64,000 bases of DNA from Rhodocyclaceae bacterium. Lineage in GTDB: Bacteria; Pseudomonadota; Gammaproteobacteria; Burkholderiales; CAIKXV01. The position numbers and the translations under genes were made by a program. Positions 27,871-37,037 of the stretch are shown here, piece by piece. The stretch spans positions 1-64,000 of the forward strand of contig JADCHX010000011.1 of assembly GCA_020248265.1 (NCBI GenBank). The letters run 5' to 3'. Every line of letters begins with the position of its first letter. Position 1 is the stretch's first letter. Below the pieces are notes generated by a model that saw nothing but the letters and a program-made list of their open reading frames with translations, ran no database searches and had not been told where the DNA came from.

Positions 27871-28611
27871 TCAGCGCAGCAGCAGCGCTCCACCGGAGGC
27901 CACGAGCAGGACGGCGACGATGCGGCGGAAGCCGGTCGGCGTCGCGCGTGCATGCATGCGCGCACCGATGCCCAACCCGAGCAGTGCGCAGGGCAGTGCC
28001 AGCGCGGCGAGCATCAGCGTGCCGCGGTCGAAGTGACCCAGGCCGAGGTAACCCAGTCCGCGCAGGGTGCCGAGCACCACCAGCACCGCGGACATCGACG
28101 CGCGGAACGCGCCCTTTTCCATCTTCAGCCACTCCAGGTACACACCGTAGACCGGCCCGGCCAGGCCGCCGAAGGTCGTGCCCACGATCGCGGCGAAGGT
28201 CGCCAGTGGCGGTACCACCAGCCAGCGCGGCAGGCGCGGACCGCCTGGCGGCCGGTCGCCCTTGAGCAGCGACCAGACGCCGAAACCCGCGACGAATACC
28301 CCCAGCGCGGTGACCAGCGTGTCGTCGCCGAGCCGGTCGAACAGGTACAGTCCGACCGCGACGCCGACCAGGCTCCATGGCAACAGCGGCTTCAGGTCCT
28401 TCCATGCGATCTGGTCGCGATGGCGCACCGCGATGCCGATCGAGGACAGCACCGCGATCAGCGTGACGACCGGCACCACGGTCGTCAGCGGCAGGAACAG
28501 CGCGAGCGCCGGGATCAGAATCGCGCCGAATCCGGCCAGGTTGCGTATCGCGAATCCGGCGGTGAAGATCAGTGCCGCCCACGCCAGCTGGAAGGTGCTC
28601 AGGCTTTCCAT
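27871..28611 (-). CDS. Sulfite exporter TauE/SafE-family membrane protein
   Basis: This 246-aa protein has about seven to eight helices and the family features AALIFTAGFAIRNLAGFGAI near the N-terminus and ATFAAIVGTTFGGLAGPVYG in the middle. TauE/SafE members export sulfite, sulfoacetate or related anions, and the substrate here is unknown. It starts 4 nt after the spoT stop on the same strand, so it is probably a distal gene of the spoT transcript. It converges on the outer-membrane protein gene. Confidence 0.87.
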   Translation of the reverse strand: MESLSTFQLAWAALIFTAGFAIRNLAGFGAILIPALALFLPLTTVVPVVTLIAVLSSIGIAVRHRDQIAWKDLKPLLPWSLVGVAVGLYLFDRLGDDTLVTALGVFVAGFGVWSLLKGDRPPGGPRLPRWLVVPPLATFAAIVGTTFGGLAGPVYGVYLEWLKMEKGAFRASMSAVLVVLGTLRGLGYLGLGHFDRGTLMLAALALPCALLGLGIGARMHARATPTGFRRIVAVLLVASGGALLLR

Positions 28612-28615
28612 CGGC

Positions 28616-30751
28616 TCACTGGTCGCGCTCCCGGGGCGGTCCCTTCACGCGCACGATGCGCACGACCTCGGGGATCAGCCGCAGCCGCTTCATGATCTGC
28701 GCAAGATGGAAGCGGTTGGTCACCTGCAGCGTGAAGTTCATGGTCGAGTAGGCGCTGGAGTCGGACTGCTCGACACTGACGTTGTCGATGTTCGATCCGG
28801 CTTCGGCGATGCCGCCGGCCACCCGCGCGAGCACCCCGCGCTCGTTCGCCACCGACAGGCGTATGTTCACCAGGAACGTGCGTCGCGTCTTGTCGTCCCA
28901 CTGTACGTCGACCCAGCGGTCGGATTCGTGCCGACTCTTGCGGATCACCGGGCAGTCCTGAGTGTGGATGACGATACCCTGCCCCTTGCTGACCAGGCCG
29001 ATCACCGGGTCGCCGGGGATCGGGTTGCAGCAGCGCGCCAGTTGCGCGGCCATGCCCTCGGTGCCGCGGATCAGGATGGTGCCCGGCATCTGCTGCTCGG
29101 ACGGAGCGATACCCGAGCGCTGCAGCAGGCTGGCGGCGACCACGGCGGCCAGCCGCTTGCCCAGTCCGATATCCGCGTACAGATCAGCCTTGCTCTTCGC
29201 GCCCGACTCGCGCAGGTACTTCTCCCAGCTGTCGGCGGCGATCTCTGCCGGCGTGCCCTTGAGCGTCGCCAGCGCCTGGTTCAGCAGCCGCTCGCCGAGC
29301 AGCACCGACTCTTCGAGCTGCATGGTCTTCAGGAAGTGCCGGATCTGTGAGCGCGCGCGTGCGGTGGTAACGAAGTTGAGCCAGGCCGGGTTCGGCCGTG
29401 CCTGCACCGCCATGATGATATCCACGCGATCGCCGTTCTTCAGTTCGGTGCGCAGCGGCATCAGTTCATCGTTGATCTTCACCGCGATCGCGCGGTTGCC
29501 GATGTCCGTGTGGACGAAGTACGCGAAGTCGACCGCAGTCGCGCCGCGCGGCAGCGCCATGATCTTGCCCTTCGGCGTGAACACGTAGACCTCGTCCGGG
29601 AACAGGTCGACCTTCAGGTGTTCCAGGAACTCGACTGCGGTACCCGAAGTGGTCTGCAGTTCGAGCAGGCTCTGCAGCCACTGGTGGGTCTTCCGGTGCA
29701 GTTCGTTCAGGTCGGCATCGGAGGTCTTGTACAGCCAGTGCGAAGCGACGCCGGCCTCGGCGATCTTGTGCATCTCGTGGGTGCGGATCTGCACTTCCAG
29801 TGGCATGCCGAACGGGCCGAACAGCGTCGTGTGCAGCGACTGGTAGCCGTTGGCCTTCGGGATCGCGATGTAGTCCTTGAACTTCCCCGGGAAGGGCTTG
29901 TACAGCCCGTGCAGCACGCCCAGCGTCAGGTAGCAGGACGGGACGTCCTTCACGATCACGCGAAAGCCATAGATGTCCTGCACCTGTGCGAACGACAGCT
30001 GCTTCTCGAGCATCTTGTTGTAGATGGAGTACAGGTGCTTTTCGCGCCCGGTGACCGAGGCGTCGATGCCGCCTTCCTTGAGCCGTGCGAGGATCGCTTC
30101 GAGCACCTTGCCGACCACCTCGCGGCGGTTTCCGCGGGAGGTCTTCAGCGCCTTGGCAAGTACCCGGTAGCGGGTCGGGTGGAGGTATCGGAACGACAGG
30201 TCGTCCAGTTCCTGGTAGATGCTGTTGAGTCCCAGCCGGTTCGCGATCGGTGCGTAGATGTCGAGCGTCTCGCGCGCGATGCGCTTCTTGCGCACCGGGT
30301 CCATCACCTGCATCGTGCGCATGTTGTGCAGGCGGTCGGCGAGCTTGATCAGGATCACGCGCACGTCGCGCGCCATTGCCAGCAGCATCTTGCGGAAGTT
30401 CTCGGCCTGGAAGTCTTCCTTGCTCTGGAACTCGATCGCGTCGATCTTCGACACGCCGTCGACCAGTTCGGCGACCGGCTTGCCGAACGACTCGGCGATC
30501 TCCTCCTTCGTGACGGCGGTGTCCTCCATCACGTCGTGCAGCAGCGCCGCAGTGAGCGCCTGCGGATCGAGGTGCCACTGGGCCAGGATCTTCGCGACCG
30601 CCAGCGGGTGCGAGATGTAGGGTTCGCCGCTCTTGCGGAACTGCCCGTGGTGCGCGGCCTCGCTGAACGCGTAGGCGCGCTGCAGCCTGGAAACGTCGTC
30701 TGCCTTGAGATAGGACGTGAGGTCCTTGAACAGCAGTTCTGCTTCGACCAT
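28616..30751 (-). CDS. spoT: Bifunctional (p)ppGpp synthetase/hydrolase (RelA/SpoT family)
   Basis: This enzyme makes and degrades the alarmone (p)ppGpp. The 711-aa product is a full-length Rel/SpoT protein: an N-terminal HD hydrolase domain (GEPYISHPLAVAKIL and AALLHDVMEDT), a synthetase domain with YGFRVIV and KFKDYIAIPKANGYQSLHTT (a basic RxKD-type motif typical of bifunctional enzymes), a TGS domain (VYVFTPKGKIMALPRGATAV) and a C-terminal ACT domain. Both active sites look intact. It follows gmk and rpoZ, a standard arrangement, with a terminator-like hairpin in between. Confidence 0.97.
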   Translation of the reverse strand: MVEAELLFKDLTSYLKADDVSRLQRAYAFSEAAHHGQFRKSGEPYISHPLAVAKILAQWHLDPQALTAALLHDVMEDTAVTKEEIAESFGKPVAELVDGVSKIDAIEFQSKEDFQAENFRKMLLAMARDVRVILIKLADRLHNMRTMQVMDPVRKKRIARETLDIYAPIANRLGLNSIYQELDDLSFRYLHPTRYRVLAKALKTSRGNRREVVGKVLEAILARLKEGGIDASVTGREKHLYSIYNKMLEKQLSFAQVQDIYGFRVIVKDVPSCYLTLGVLHGLYKPFPGKFKDYIAIPKANGYQSLHTTLFGPFGMPLEVQIRTHEMHKIAEAGVASHWLYKTSDADLNELHRKTHQWLQSLLELQTTSGTAVEFLEHLKVDLFPDEVYVFTPKGKIMALPRGATAVDFAYFVHTDIGNRAIAVKINDELMPLRTELKNGDRVDIIMAVQARPNPAWLNFVTTARARSQIRHFLKTMQLEESVLLGERLLNQALATLKGTPAEIAADSWEKYLRESGAKSKADLYADIGLGKRLAAVVAASLLQRSGIAPSEQQMPGTILIRGTEGMAAQLARCCNPIPGDPVIGLVSKGQGIVIHTQDCPVIRKSRHESDRWVDVQWDDKTRRTFLVNIRLSVANERGVLARVAGGIAEAGSNIDNVSVEQSDSSAYSTMNFTLQVTNRFHLAQIMKRLRLIPEVVRIVRVKGPPRERDQ

Positions 30752-30832
30752 CAGCGCTGCAGCCCGGGTGGGTGGTTCGACCGGTCACGCTTCCGCGACC
30801 GATACTTCAACGACCGCAGCCTACCAGAAAGC

Positions 30833-30869
30833 AAAACGCCGCCCCGGTCGTTCGCCTCGGGGCGGCGTT
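30833..30869 (-). terminator. Intrinsic terminator-like hairpin between rpoZ and spoT
   Basis: AACGCCGCCCCG (30835-30846) pairs perfectly with CGGGGCGGCGTT (30858-30869), a 12-bp GC-rich stem with an 11-nt loop. Read on the minus strand it is followed by a short U run (TTTT, 30833-30836). It would terminate or attenuate transcription leaving rpoZ before spoT. Confidence 0.65.
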
Positions 30870-30932
30870 GTCGGCCGCGTCCGGCCCGTGTCGCCGCACG
30901 CGTCCGGCGGGCGCGTGTGCGCCCTGCATGGC

Positions 30933-31142
30933 TCAGGTGTTCGGCGCGCGGTGCATGATGTCGAGGCCGATCTTGCCCATGGCGATCTCGCGCAGCGCGA
31001 TCACTGTCGGCTTGTCCTTGTTCGCCTCGACCAGCGGCGTGGCGCCCATCGTCAGCTGGCGCGCGCGATAGGTGGCCGCGAGAGTGAGCTCGAACCGGTT
31101 GGTGACCTGCTTGAGGGCGTCGTCTACGGTGATACGGGCCAT
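30933..31142 (-). CDS. rpoZ: RNA polymerase omega subunit RpoZ
   Basis: This 69-aa protein begins [21 protein letters not shown] and contains [21 protein letters not shown] and [13 protein letters not shown], the standard betaproteobacterial omega subunit. Omega helps fold the beta-prime subunit and is part of the ppGpp binding site on RNA polymerase, which fits its location directly between gmk and spoT. Confidence 0.97.
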   Translation of the reverse strand: MARITVDDALKQVTNRFELTLAATYRARQLTMGATPLVEANKDKPTVIALREIAMGKIGLDIMHRAPNT

Positions 31143-31185
31143 GTGGAAATCTCCGGCTGCCTGGCGCGCTGCGCGCCGGGAGGGT

Positions 31186-31794
31186 TCATCTGAGCGCTTC
31201 GATCAGCGCCTGGTGGCGTACGAGTTGCGCGGGACGCATCAGGCGGTGCGCGATCACGATGCTCTGCAATTCACGCGCAGCGGTGGCGAACACCGCGTTC
31301 ACTATAACATAGTCGAATTCGTCGACATGCCCGATCTCGGTGCGCGCCGCCCTGACGCGGCGGGCAATCACTTCTTCGCTGTCCTGTCCCCGGCCGCGCA
31401 GCCTCGATTCGAGCGCTGCGATCGATGGCGGCAGGATGAACACGCTGACCGCCTGCGGGTACAGTCGGCGCACCTGCTGCGCGCCCTGCCAGTCGATCTC
31501 GAGCACGATGTCGTCGCCCGCCGTCAGCGCATCGAGCACCCAGGTGCGGCCGGTGCCGTAGCAGTTGCCGTGCACCCGCGCGTGCTCGAGCAGGTCGTTC
31601 GACTCGATCATCCGTTCGAATTCGGGCATCGCCACGAAGTGGTAGTCGTGGCCGTCCGATTCGCCGGGCCGAGGCTCGCGCGTCGTGTACGACACCGACT
31701 TGCGGACCGCAGGATCCGCCGCAAGCAGTGCATTGACCAGTGAGGTCTTGCCCGCGCCCGACGGCGCGCTGACGACGAACAGGCAGCCGCTCAT
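31186..31794 (-). CDS. gmk: Guanylate kinase
   Basis: Gmk phosphorylates GMP to GDP with ATP. The 202-aa protein has the P-loop [18 protein letters not shown], the GMP-binding [19 protein letters not shown] and [14 protein letters not shown]. The start ATG is directly adjacent to the yicC stop (no gap), so it is probably in the same operon, followed by rpoZ after 43 nt. The location ties guanine-nucleotide supply to the stringent-response genes. Confidence 0.97.
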   Translation of the reverse strand: MSGCLFVVSAPSGAGKTSLVNALLAADPAVRKSVSYTTREPRPGESDGHDYHFVAMPEFERMIESNDLLEHARVHGNCYGTGRTWVLDALTAGDDIVLEIDWQGAQQVRRLYPQAVSVFILPPSIAALESRLRGRGQDSEEVIARRVRAARTEIGHVDEFDYVIVNAVFATAARELQSIVIAHRLMRPAQLVRHQALIEALR

Positions 31795-32670
31795 CTATTC
31801 GACATTCTGTATCTGCTCGCGCATCTGCTCGATCAGTACCTTGAGCTCGATGGCGGCCTGGGTGGTGGCGGTATCGACCGACTTGGAGCCCAGCGTGTTG
31901 GACTCGCGGTTGAATTCCTGCATCAGGAAATCGAGCCGCTTGCCGACCGCGCCGCCGCGCGACAGCGTGCGCCGCAGTTCTTCGACGTGCGCCGAGAGCC
32001 GGGACAGTTCTTCTTCGACGTCGATCTTCGACGCGTACAGCACGAGTTCCTGGGCGAGACGATCAGGTTCGGCCGTGATGCCGGCATCGGCCAGCCTCGC
32101 CAGCAGCTTTTCGCGTTGTGCCGCGAGCAGCGCCGGGATGCGCGGCTTCACGTCGGTGACGATCGCCGCGACGCCGTCGGCACGCTCCAGGATGAAGGTG
32201 CGCAGCTTGTCGCCTTCGCGCTCGCGCGATGCGTTGAACTGCGAAAGTGCCTCGTCGCACAGTCCGAGCACGATGTCGCGCAAGGCATCGCCCGCGAGCG
32301 CCTGGGTCACCAGTACGCCGGGCCAGCGCAGGATCTCCGCGACCCCCAGTGCGGGCGCGCCCGGGGCGGCCGTGCGTACGGCGGTGGCCAGTTGCAGCAG
32401 GTTCGCCAGCGCTGCCGGATCGAGCGCCCCCTGGGTGCCGCCGGTGCCCGCAGCGTTGATCGAAATGCGGCACTCGACCTTCCCGCGCCCGACCTTCGCC
32501 GCCACGCGCTCGCGCATCGGCTGTTCGAACGGCCGCAGTTCCTCGGGCATCCGGAACTGCAGGTCGAGGAACCGGTTGTTCACTGCGCGCAGTTCGAGCG
32601 TGAACACGCCCTGCGGCAGTTCGAGCGTGGCCACTGCGTAGCCTGTCATGCTGCTGATCTTGCCTGCCAT
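31795..32670 (-). CDS. yicC: YicC-family endoribonuclease
   Basis: YicC proteins are RNases linked to stress survival and small-RNA decay. I place the start at ATG 32670 ([12 protein letters not shown], where SMTGYA is the classic N-terminus); a far longer open frame runs upstream but lies over rph. The 291-aa product has [21 protein letters not shown] and the C-terminal [17 protein letters not shown] and [21 protein letters not shown]. An ATG at 32649 is an alternative start. It is divergent from rph, with 102 bp between. Confidence 0.95.
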   Translation of the reverse strand: MAGKISSMTGYAVATLELPQGVFTLELRAVNNRFLDLQFRMPEELRPFEQPMRERVAAKVGRGKVECRISINAAGTGGTQGALDPAALANLLQLATAVRTAAPGAPALGVAEILRWPGVLVTQALAGDALRDIVLGLCDEALSQFNASREREGDKLRTFILERADGVAAIVTDVKPRIPALLAAQREKLLARLADAGITAEPDRLAQELVLYASKIDVEEELSRLSAHVEELRRTLSRGGAVGKRLDFLMQEFNRESNTLGSKSVDTATTQAAIELKVLIEQMREQIQNVE

Positions 32671-32772
32671 GGGTCTGTCTGGTACCTGCCTGGATGTTGC
32701 GGGGGTTGTAACCGGGGACGCCAGCGCAGACAATCCGCGCCTCGAATCGACGATAGCACAGCGCCCCTCCCG

Positions 32773-33561
32773 ATGACCCAGCCAGCCAGTAATGCCACCG
32801 CGTCCGCCATCGCCCGGCCCAGCGGCCGGGCGCCCTCCGCCCTGCGGCGAGTGACCCTCGAACGCGGCTTCACCCGCCATGCCGAGGGTTCGGTGCTGGT
32901 CACCGCCGGTGAGACCCGCGTGATCTGTACTGCCAGCATCGAAGAGGGCGTGCCGTCGTTCCTGCGCGGCAAGGGACAGGGCTGGATGACCGCCGAGTAC
33001 GGCATGCTGCCGCGCTCGACGCACACCCGGATGGCGCGCGAGGCGGCGCGCGGCAAGCAGTCCGGCCGCACCCAGGAGATCCAGCGCCTGATCGGGCGCT
33101 CGCTGCGCGCGGCCGTCGACCTCACCGCTCTGGGCGAGCGCACCCTGCAGATCGACTGCGACGTGATCCAGGCCGATGGTGGCACGCGCACCGCGAGCAT
33201 CACGGGCGCCTTCGTTGCGGTACATGATGCGTTGTCCGGGCTGGTCCGGCAGGGCCTGCTCCCGTCGCTGCCGATCCTCGACCATGTCGCCGCGGTGTCG
33301 GTCGGCGTCTGGCGTGGCACGCCGGTGCTCGACCTCGACTACGCGGAAGACTCCGACTGCGACACCGACATGAACGTGGTGATGAACGGCAGCGGTCGCT
33401 TCATCGAGGTGCAGGGTACGGCGGAGGGCGAAGCTTTCTCTCGCCACGAGATGGACGCGCTGCTGGCACTGGCGCAGACCGGTATCGCGGAACTGGTCTT
33501 GCTGCAGAGGCAGGCGTTGTCCGCCCCGGCAGCCGGCGGCGATGTCCGGGGCGGCGCCTGA
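32773..33561 (+). CDS. rph: Ribonuclease PH
   Basis: RNase PH trims tRNA 3' ends phosphorolytically. The 262-aa product has the family's [53 protein letters not shown] and the phosphate-binding and catalytic [19 protein letters not shown] longer N-terminal lead of about 18 residues is Ala/Ser-rich. It overlaps rdgB by 20 nt, so the two are translated together. Confidence 0.97.
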   Translation: MTQPASNATASAIARPSGRAPSALRRVTLERGFTRHAEGSVLVTAGETRVICTASIEEGVPSFLRGKGQGWMTAEYGMLPRSTHTRMAREAARGKQSGRTQEIQRLIGRSLRAAVDLTALGERTLQIDCDVIQADGGTRTASITGAFVAVHDALSGLVRQGLLPSLPILDHVAAVSVGVWRGTPVLDLDYAEDSDCDTDMNVVMNGSGRFIEVQGTAEGEAFSRHEMDALLALAQTGIAELVLLQRQALSAPAAGGDVRGGA

Positions 33562-34171
33562 GGTGGCATCCGGGGTGGCGCGTACGCGCCTGGTGATCGC
33601 CAGCGGCAATGCCGGCAAGCTGCGCGAGATCGACCACATCCTCGCGCCGCTGAACTTCGAGGTGATCGCGCAGGGCGCGCTCGGCGTCACCGAGGCGCCG
33701 GAGCCATACTGCACCTTCATCGAGAATGCGCTGGCCAAGGCGCGACACGCGGCGGCATCGACCGGCCTGCCGGCGCTTGCCGACGACTCCGGGATCTGCG
33801 TCTCCGCCCTGGGTGGTGCGCCTGGCGTGCATTCCGCGCGTTATGCCGGTGAGCCGAAGTCGGATGCACGCAACAACGAGAAACTCGTCGCCGCGCTCGA
33901 CGGCGTTGCCGACCGGCGCGCACACTACTATTGCGTGATCGTGGTGGTGCGCTGCGCCGACGACCCGCAGCCGCTGATCGGCGAAGGCCTCTGGGCCGGC
34001 GAAGTGGCCCGGGCAGCGGCCGGAGAGGGCGGCTTCGGCTACGATCCGTGGTTCATGATCCCGTCGGTCGGGCTCACCGCCGCACAGATGCCGGCGGAGC
34101 AGAAAAACCGGATCAGCCACCGGGCGATGGCGCTGGCGAGCATCGCCGGGAAGCTGCGCTCGGATTTCTGA
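33542..34171 (+). CDS. rdgB: dITP/XTP pyrophosphatase RdgB (HAM1)
   Basis: RdgB removes non-canonical purine triphosphates such as dITP and XTP. The 209-aa protein has the N-terminal [15 protein letters not shown], the catalytic region [17 protein letters not shown] followed by GVHSARYAG, and the C-terminal GYDPWF and [19 protein letters not shown], all typical. The ATG lies within rph (20-nt overlap). In many relatives hemW follows; here a NYN/OST-HTH gene does. Confidence 0.96.
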   Translation: MSGAAPEVASGVARTRLVIASGNAGKLREIDHILAPLNFEVIAQGALGVTEAPEPYCTFIENALAKARHAAASTGLPALADDSGICVSALGGAPGVHSARYAGEPKSDARNNEKLVAALDGVADRRAHYYCVIVVVRCADDPQPLIGEGLWAGEVARAAAGEGGFGYDPWFMIPSVGLTAAQMPAEQKNRISHRAMALASIAGKLRSDF

Positions 34172-34214
34172 AGATCCGCCGCGCGAATGTCCGCGCGGGG
34201 CCCCACATTAGGAC

Positions 34215-35696
34215 ATGTCGATGGCGAGCCAGACTGAAATCACCAACATGGCGGTGTTCTGCGATTTCGAGAACGTGGCCCTGGGCGTGCGTGATGCGAA
34301 CTACGCCAAGTTCGACATCGACAAGGTACTCGAGCGGCTGCTGCTGAAGGGCAACATCGTGGTGCGCAAGGCGTACTGCGACTGGGATCGCTACAAGCAG
34401 TTCAAGCGCTCGATGCATGAAGCCTCGTTCGAACTGATCGAGATCCCGCACGTGCGTCAGTCGGGCAAGAACTCCGCCGACATCCGGATGGTCGTCGACG
34501 CGCTCGACCTCTGCTACACGAAGGCCCACCTGGATACCTTCGTGCTGCTCACCGGCGATTCCGACTTCTCGCCGCTGGTGGCCAAGCTGCGCGAGAACGC
34601 GAAGACGGTGATCGGCGTCGGGGTGAAGCAGTCGACCTCCGACCTCCTGATCAACATCTGCGACGAGTTCATCTATTACGACGACCTCGTGCGCGAGCAG
34701 CCGGCGGGCCGCGGCGGGATGCCGCGAGGCCGGCCCGGCTCGCCGCGTCGCTCGGGTTCCGCGCGGCCCGACGGCAACGGTCATGCGATCCAGCCGATGG
34801 TCGGTCCGCCGCTTCCGCTGCACGAATCGCTGCGCGGGCCCGCCCGTGGTGCGCCGCGCGAACGCAAGGCGGACGGCGGTCCGCGTGAAGCAGCGGTCGA
34901 ATCGGCCGTAGAGACGCTGACGCCCACCGTGCATCCGCCGTTGCAGCCGGCCGCCGAGGCTTCCCCGGTTGCGGAGGAAGGCGCGGCAATCGACGGCGCA
35001 GTTCCTGCCGCGGAAGGCGACGTGGCGGCCGTACCGGCGCCGCGCGGCAGGGCGCGCGCGAAGAGCACGCGGGCCCGGGCGGGATCGCGCCGCGGTTCGA
35101 CCGCGGCCGCAGCCGATGCAGCCGAAGCCGGGTCGCCGCAGGGTACCGATATCGTGCCGGCACCTGGCGAGGTGGGGCTGCCTGAGCCGGTCACGGTGCC
35201 GGTCGTCGAGACCGTGGCAGCGGACGCACCTGCGCCGGCAGCAAAGGGCCGTGCCCGCCGCCCGCGGGCAGGCAGCAAGGCCGCACTGGCGGCTGCTGCG
35301 AAGCTCGCCGAAGCCGAGGCGGAAGCCGCAGCGGAACCGGTGGCGCAGCCGTCGGCCGGAAAAGGCGCCGAGGTCGCCGAAGCGGGCACCAACCCTGCAG
35401 CCATCCATCCGGCCGATCCGGTCAGCGACGGTTCCGACAAGGCTCAGCAGGCGATCGACCTGGTCCTTGCCACCGTCGAGGCACTGGTGGCCGAACGCGG
35501 CGAAGAGGAACGCATCTGGGGCTCGATGGTCAAGCAGACACTGAAGCGGCGCAATCCTGGCTTCAACGAGTCGTACTACGGCTTTCGCACGTTCAGCGAA
35601 CTGCTCGAGGAGGCCCAGGCGCGCCGGCTGCTCGAACTCACCCGCGACGAGAAGTCGGGCGGCTTCATCCTGCGCCTGACCCATCACGACGACTGA
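34215..35696 (+). CDS. NYN-domain / OST-HTH (LOTUS) protein, probable RNase
   Basis: This 493-aa protein has an N-terminal NYN (PIN-like) domain, about 1-165: VFCDFENVALG, KAYCDWDRYK, QSGKNSADIRMVVDALDLCY and FVLLTGDSDFSPLVAKLRE supply the acidic residues expected of a metal-dependent RNase of the LabA/DUF88 type. A long Ala/Pro/Glu-rich disordered linker follows (about 168-410). The last 80 residues (LVLATVEALVAERGEEERIW, VKQTLKRRNPGFNESYYGF, FILRLTH) look like an OST-HTH/LOTUS RNA-binding domain. It starts 43 nt after rdgB on the same strand. The substrate RNA is unknown. Confidence 0.88.
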   Translation: MSMASQTEITNMAVFCDFENVALGVRDANYAKFDIDKVLERLLLKGNIVVRKAYCDWDRYKQFKRSMHEASFELIEIPHVRQSGKNSADIRMVVDALDLCYTKAHLDTFVLLTGDSDFSPLVAKLRENAKTVIGVGVKQSTSDLLINICDEFIYYDDLVREQPAGRGGMPRGRPGSPRRSGSARPDGNGHAIQPMVGPPLPLHESLRGPARGAPRERKADGGPREAAVESAVETLTPTVHPPLQPAAEASPVAEEGAAIDGAVPAAEGDVAAVPAPRGRARAKSTRARAGSRRGSTAAAADAAEAGSPQGTDIVPAPGEVGLPEPVTVPVVETVAADAPAPAAKGRARRPRAGSKAALAAAAKLAEAEAEAAAEPVAQPSAGKGAEVAEAGTNPAAIHPADPVSDGSDKAQQAIDLVLATVEALVAERGEEERIWGSMVKQTLKRRNPGFNESYYGFRTFSELLEEAQARRLLELTRDEKSGGFILRLTHHDD

Positions 35697-35759
35697 CTTT
35701 CGTCGACTGCGTTTAACATCCCGGTCCTCAGTACACGATCACGAATGAAGGGGGAAGGG

Positions 35760-37028
35760 ATGGCCCAGTCAAAGGCTGCTGCGTCCGGCGTATTCCACGC
35801 GCAGGGGAACGGGCCGGCGTTCCGACCGTTCGTCGGCCTGCGGGTGATCGACCTCACCCGGGTACTTGCTGGTCCTTACTGCACCTACCTGCTCGGGCTG
35901 CTCGGCGCCGATGTGATCAAGGTCGAGCCGCCCGGCCGCGGCGAGACGATACGTCGCCGCACCGGCGGCGACCCGGCGCTCGCCGAGGCCGGCGTGTCGG
36001 TCGCGTGGTCCACGCAGTCGGCGAACAAGCGCTGCATCACGCTCGACCTCGACCGCCCGCGCGGGCAGGAACTGTTCCGTGAACTCGCGGCAGGGGCCGA
36101 CGTGGTGGTGCAGAACCTGCGTACCGGCTCGGCCGAGAAGCGCGGCATCGGCTATGCGCAGTTGTCCGCGCTCAATCCGAAACTGATCTATTGCGCGATC
36201 ACCGCCTACGGCGGCAATGGCCCGCGCGCCACGCATCCCGCCTACGACAGCGTGATCCAGGCGGTCTCGGGCCTGATGAGCCTCACCGGTCAGCCCGATG
36301 GCGATCCGCTGAAGGTGGGGCCGCCGGTCATCGACTACGTCACCGGCATGAATGCCGCGCTGGCAGTGGTGTGCGCGCTGTTCGAACGCACGCAGACAGG
36401 CCGCGGACGCTGCATCGACCTGGCGATGCTCGACTCGAACCTTGCGCTGATGACCTCGGCGCTGACTCTGTTCGTGAACACCGGCAGGCAGCCGGCGCGG
36501 CCTGGAAACGACGCCGCCAGCCGCGCCCCGGCGTCGACCACCTACCGTGTGTCCGACGGCCAGTTCGCGATTGCGATCAACGAGGAGCACCAGTATGTGC
36601 ACCTGTTCCAGTCGATGGGGCTCGCGCACCTGCTGGATGACCCGCGCTTCGCGACGCTCGCCGACCGCAACCGCAACATCCCGGCGTTGCGGGCCGAACT
36701 GCAGCGGGTATTCGAGACCAACACCTCGGCGCACTGGGAGCAGGTGCTGAACGAAGCCGGTGCCCCGGGCGGGCGCGTGAACTCGCTGGCGGAGGTGACT
36801 GCTCATCCGCAGTTCGCCGCGCGCAATCTGTTCCAGCAGGTGTCCCTGGAGGCCAACGGTGCCAGTGCGCAGATGCAGTTGCCGCTCGCGCCGTTTTCGG
36901 TCGACGGTGACCGTGGATCGATCCGGCTGGCACCTCGTCCGGTGGGAGCCGATACCGACGCAGTGCTCGGCGAACTGGGGGTCGGCGCCGCGGAACTGGC
37001 GGCACTGCGCGCCGACCGCACGATCTGA
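35760..37028 (+). CDS. CoA-transferase, CaiB/BaiF family (family III)
   Basis: Family III enzymes move CoA between acids through a covalent Asp intermediate. The ATG at 35760 has a strong site (GGGGGAAGGG), preferred over the ATG at 35745. The 422-aa product begins with FRPFVGLRVIDLTRVLAGPYC, followed by LGADVIKVEPPGRGETIR, the usual N-terminus, and has YDSVIQAVSGLMSLTG, DYVTGMNAALAVVCALFER and CIDLAMLDS. The conserved Asp lies in the GRCIDLAMLDSNL segment. It stands alone, converging on gluQ with a 9-bp gap. Its acyl substrate is unknown. Confidence 0.9.
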   Translation: MAQSKAAASGVFHAQGNGPAFRPFVGLRVIDLTRVLAGPYCTYLLGLLGADVIKVEPPGRGETIRRRTGGDPALAEAGVSVAWSTQSANKRCITLDLDRPRGQELFRELAAGADVVVQNLRTGSAEKRGIGYAQLSALNPKLIYCAITAYGGNGPRATHPAYDSVIQAVSGLMSLTGQPDGDPLKVGPPVIDYVTGMNAALAVVCALFERTQTGRGRCIDLAMLDSNLALMTSALTLFVNTGRQPARPGNDAASRAPASTTYRVSDGQFAIAINEEHQYVHLFQSMGLAHLLDDPRFATLADRNRNIPALRAELQRVFETNTSAHWEQVLNEAGAPGGRVNSLAEVTAHPQFAARNLFQQVSLEANGASAQMQLPLAPFSVDGDRGSIRLAPRPVGADTDAVLGELGVGAAELAALRADRTI

Positions 37029-37037
37029 GCGGCGGCG

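Noticed and set aside
32671-33738. Long in-frame extension of yicC to 647 codons
   Set aside because: The extension lies antisense over rph and rdgB, and the family start (SMTGYA) is at about 32670.
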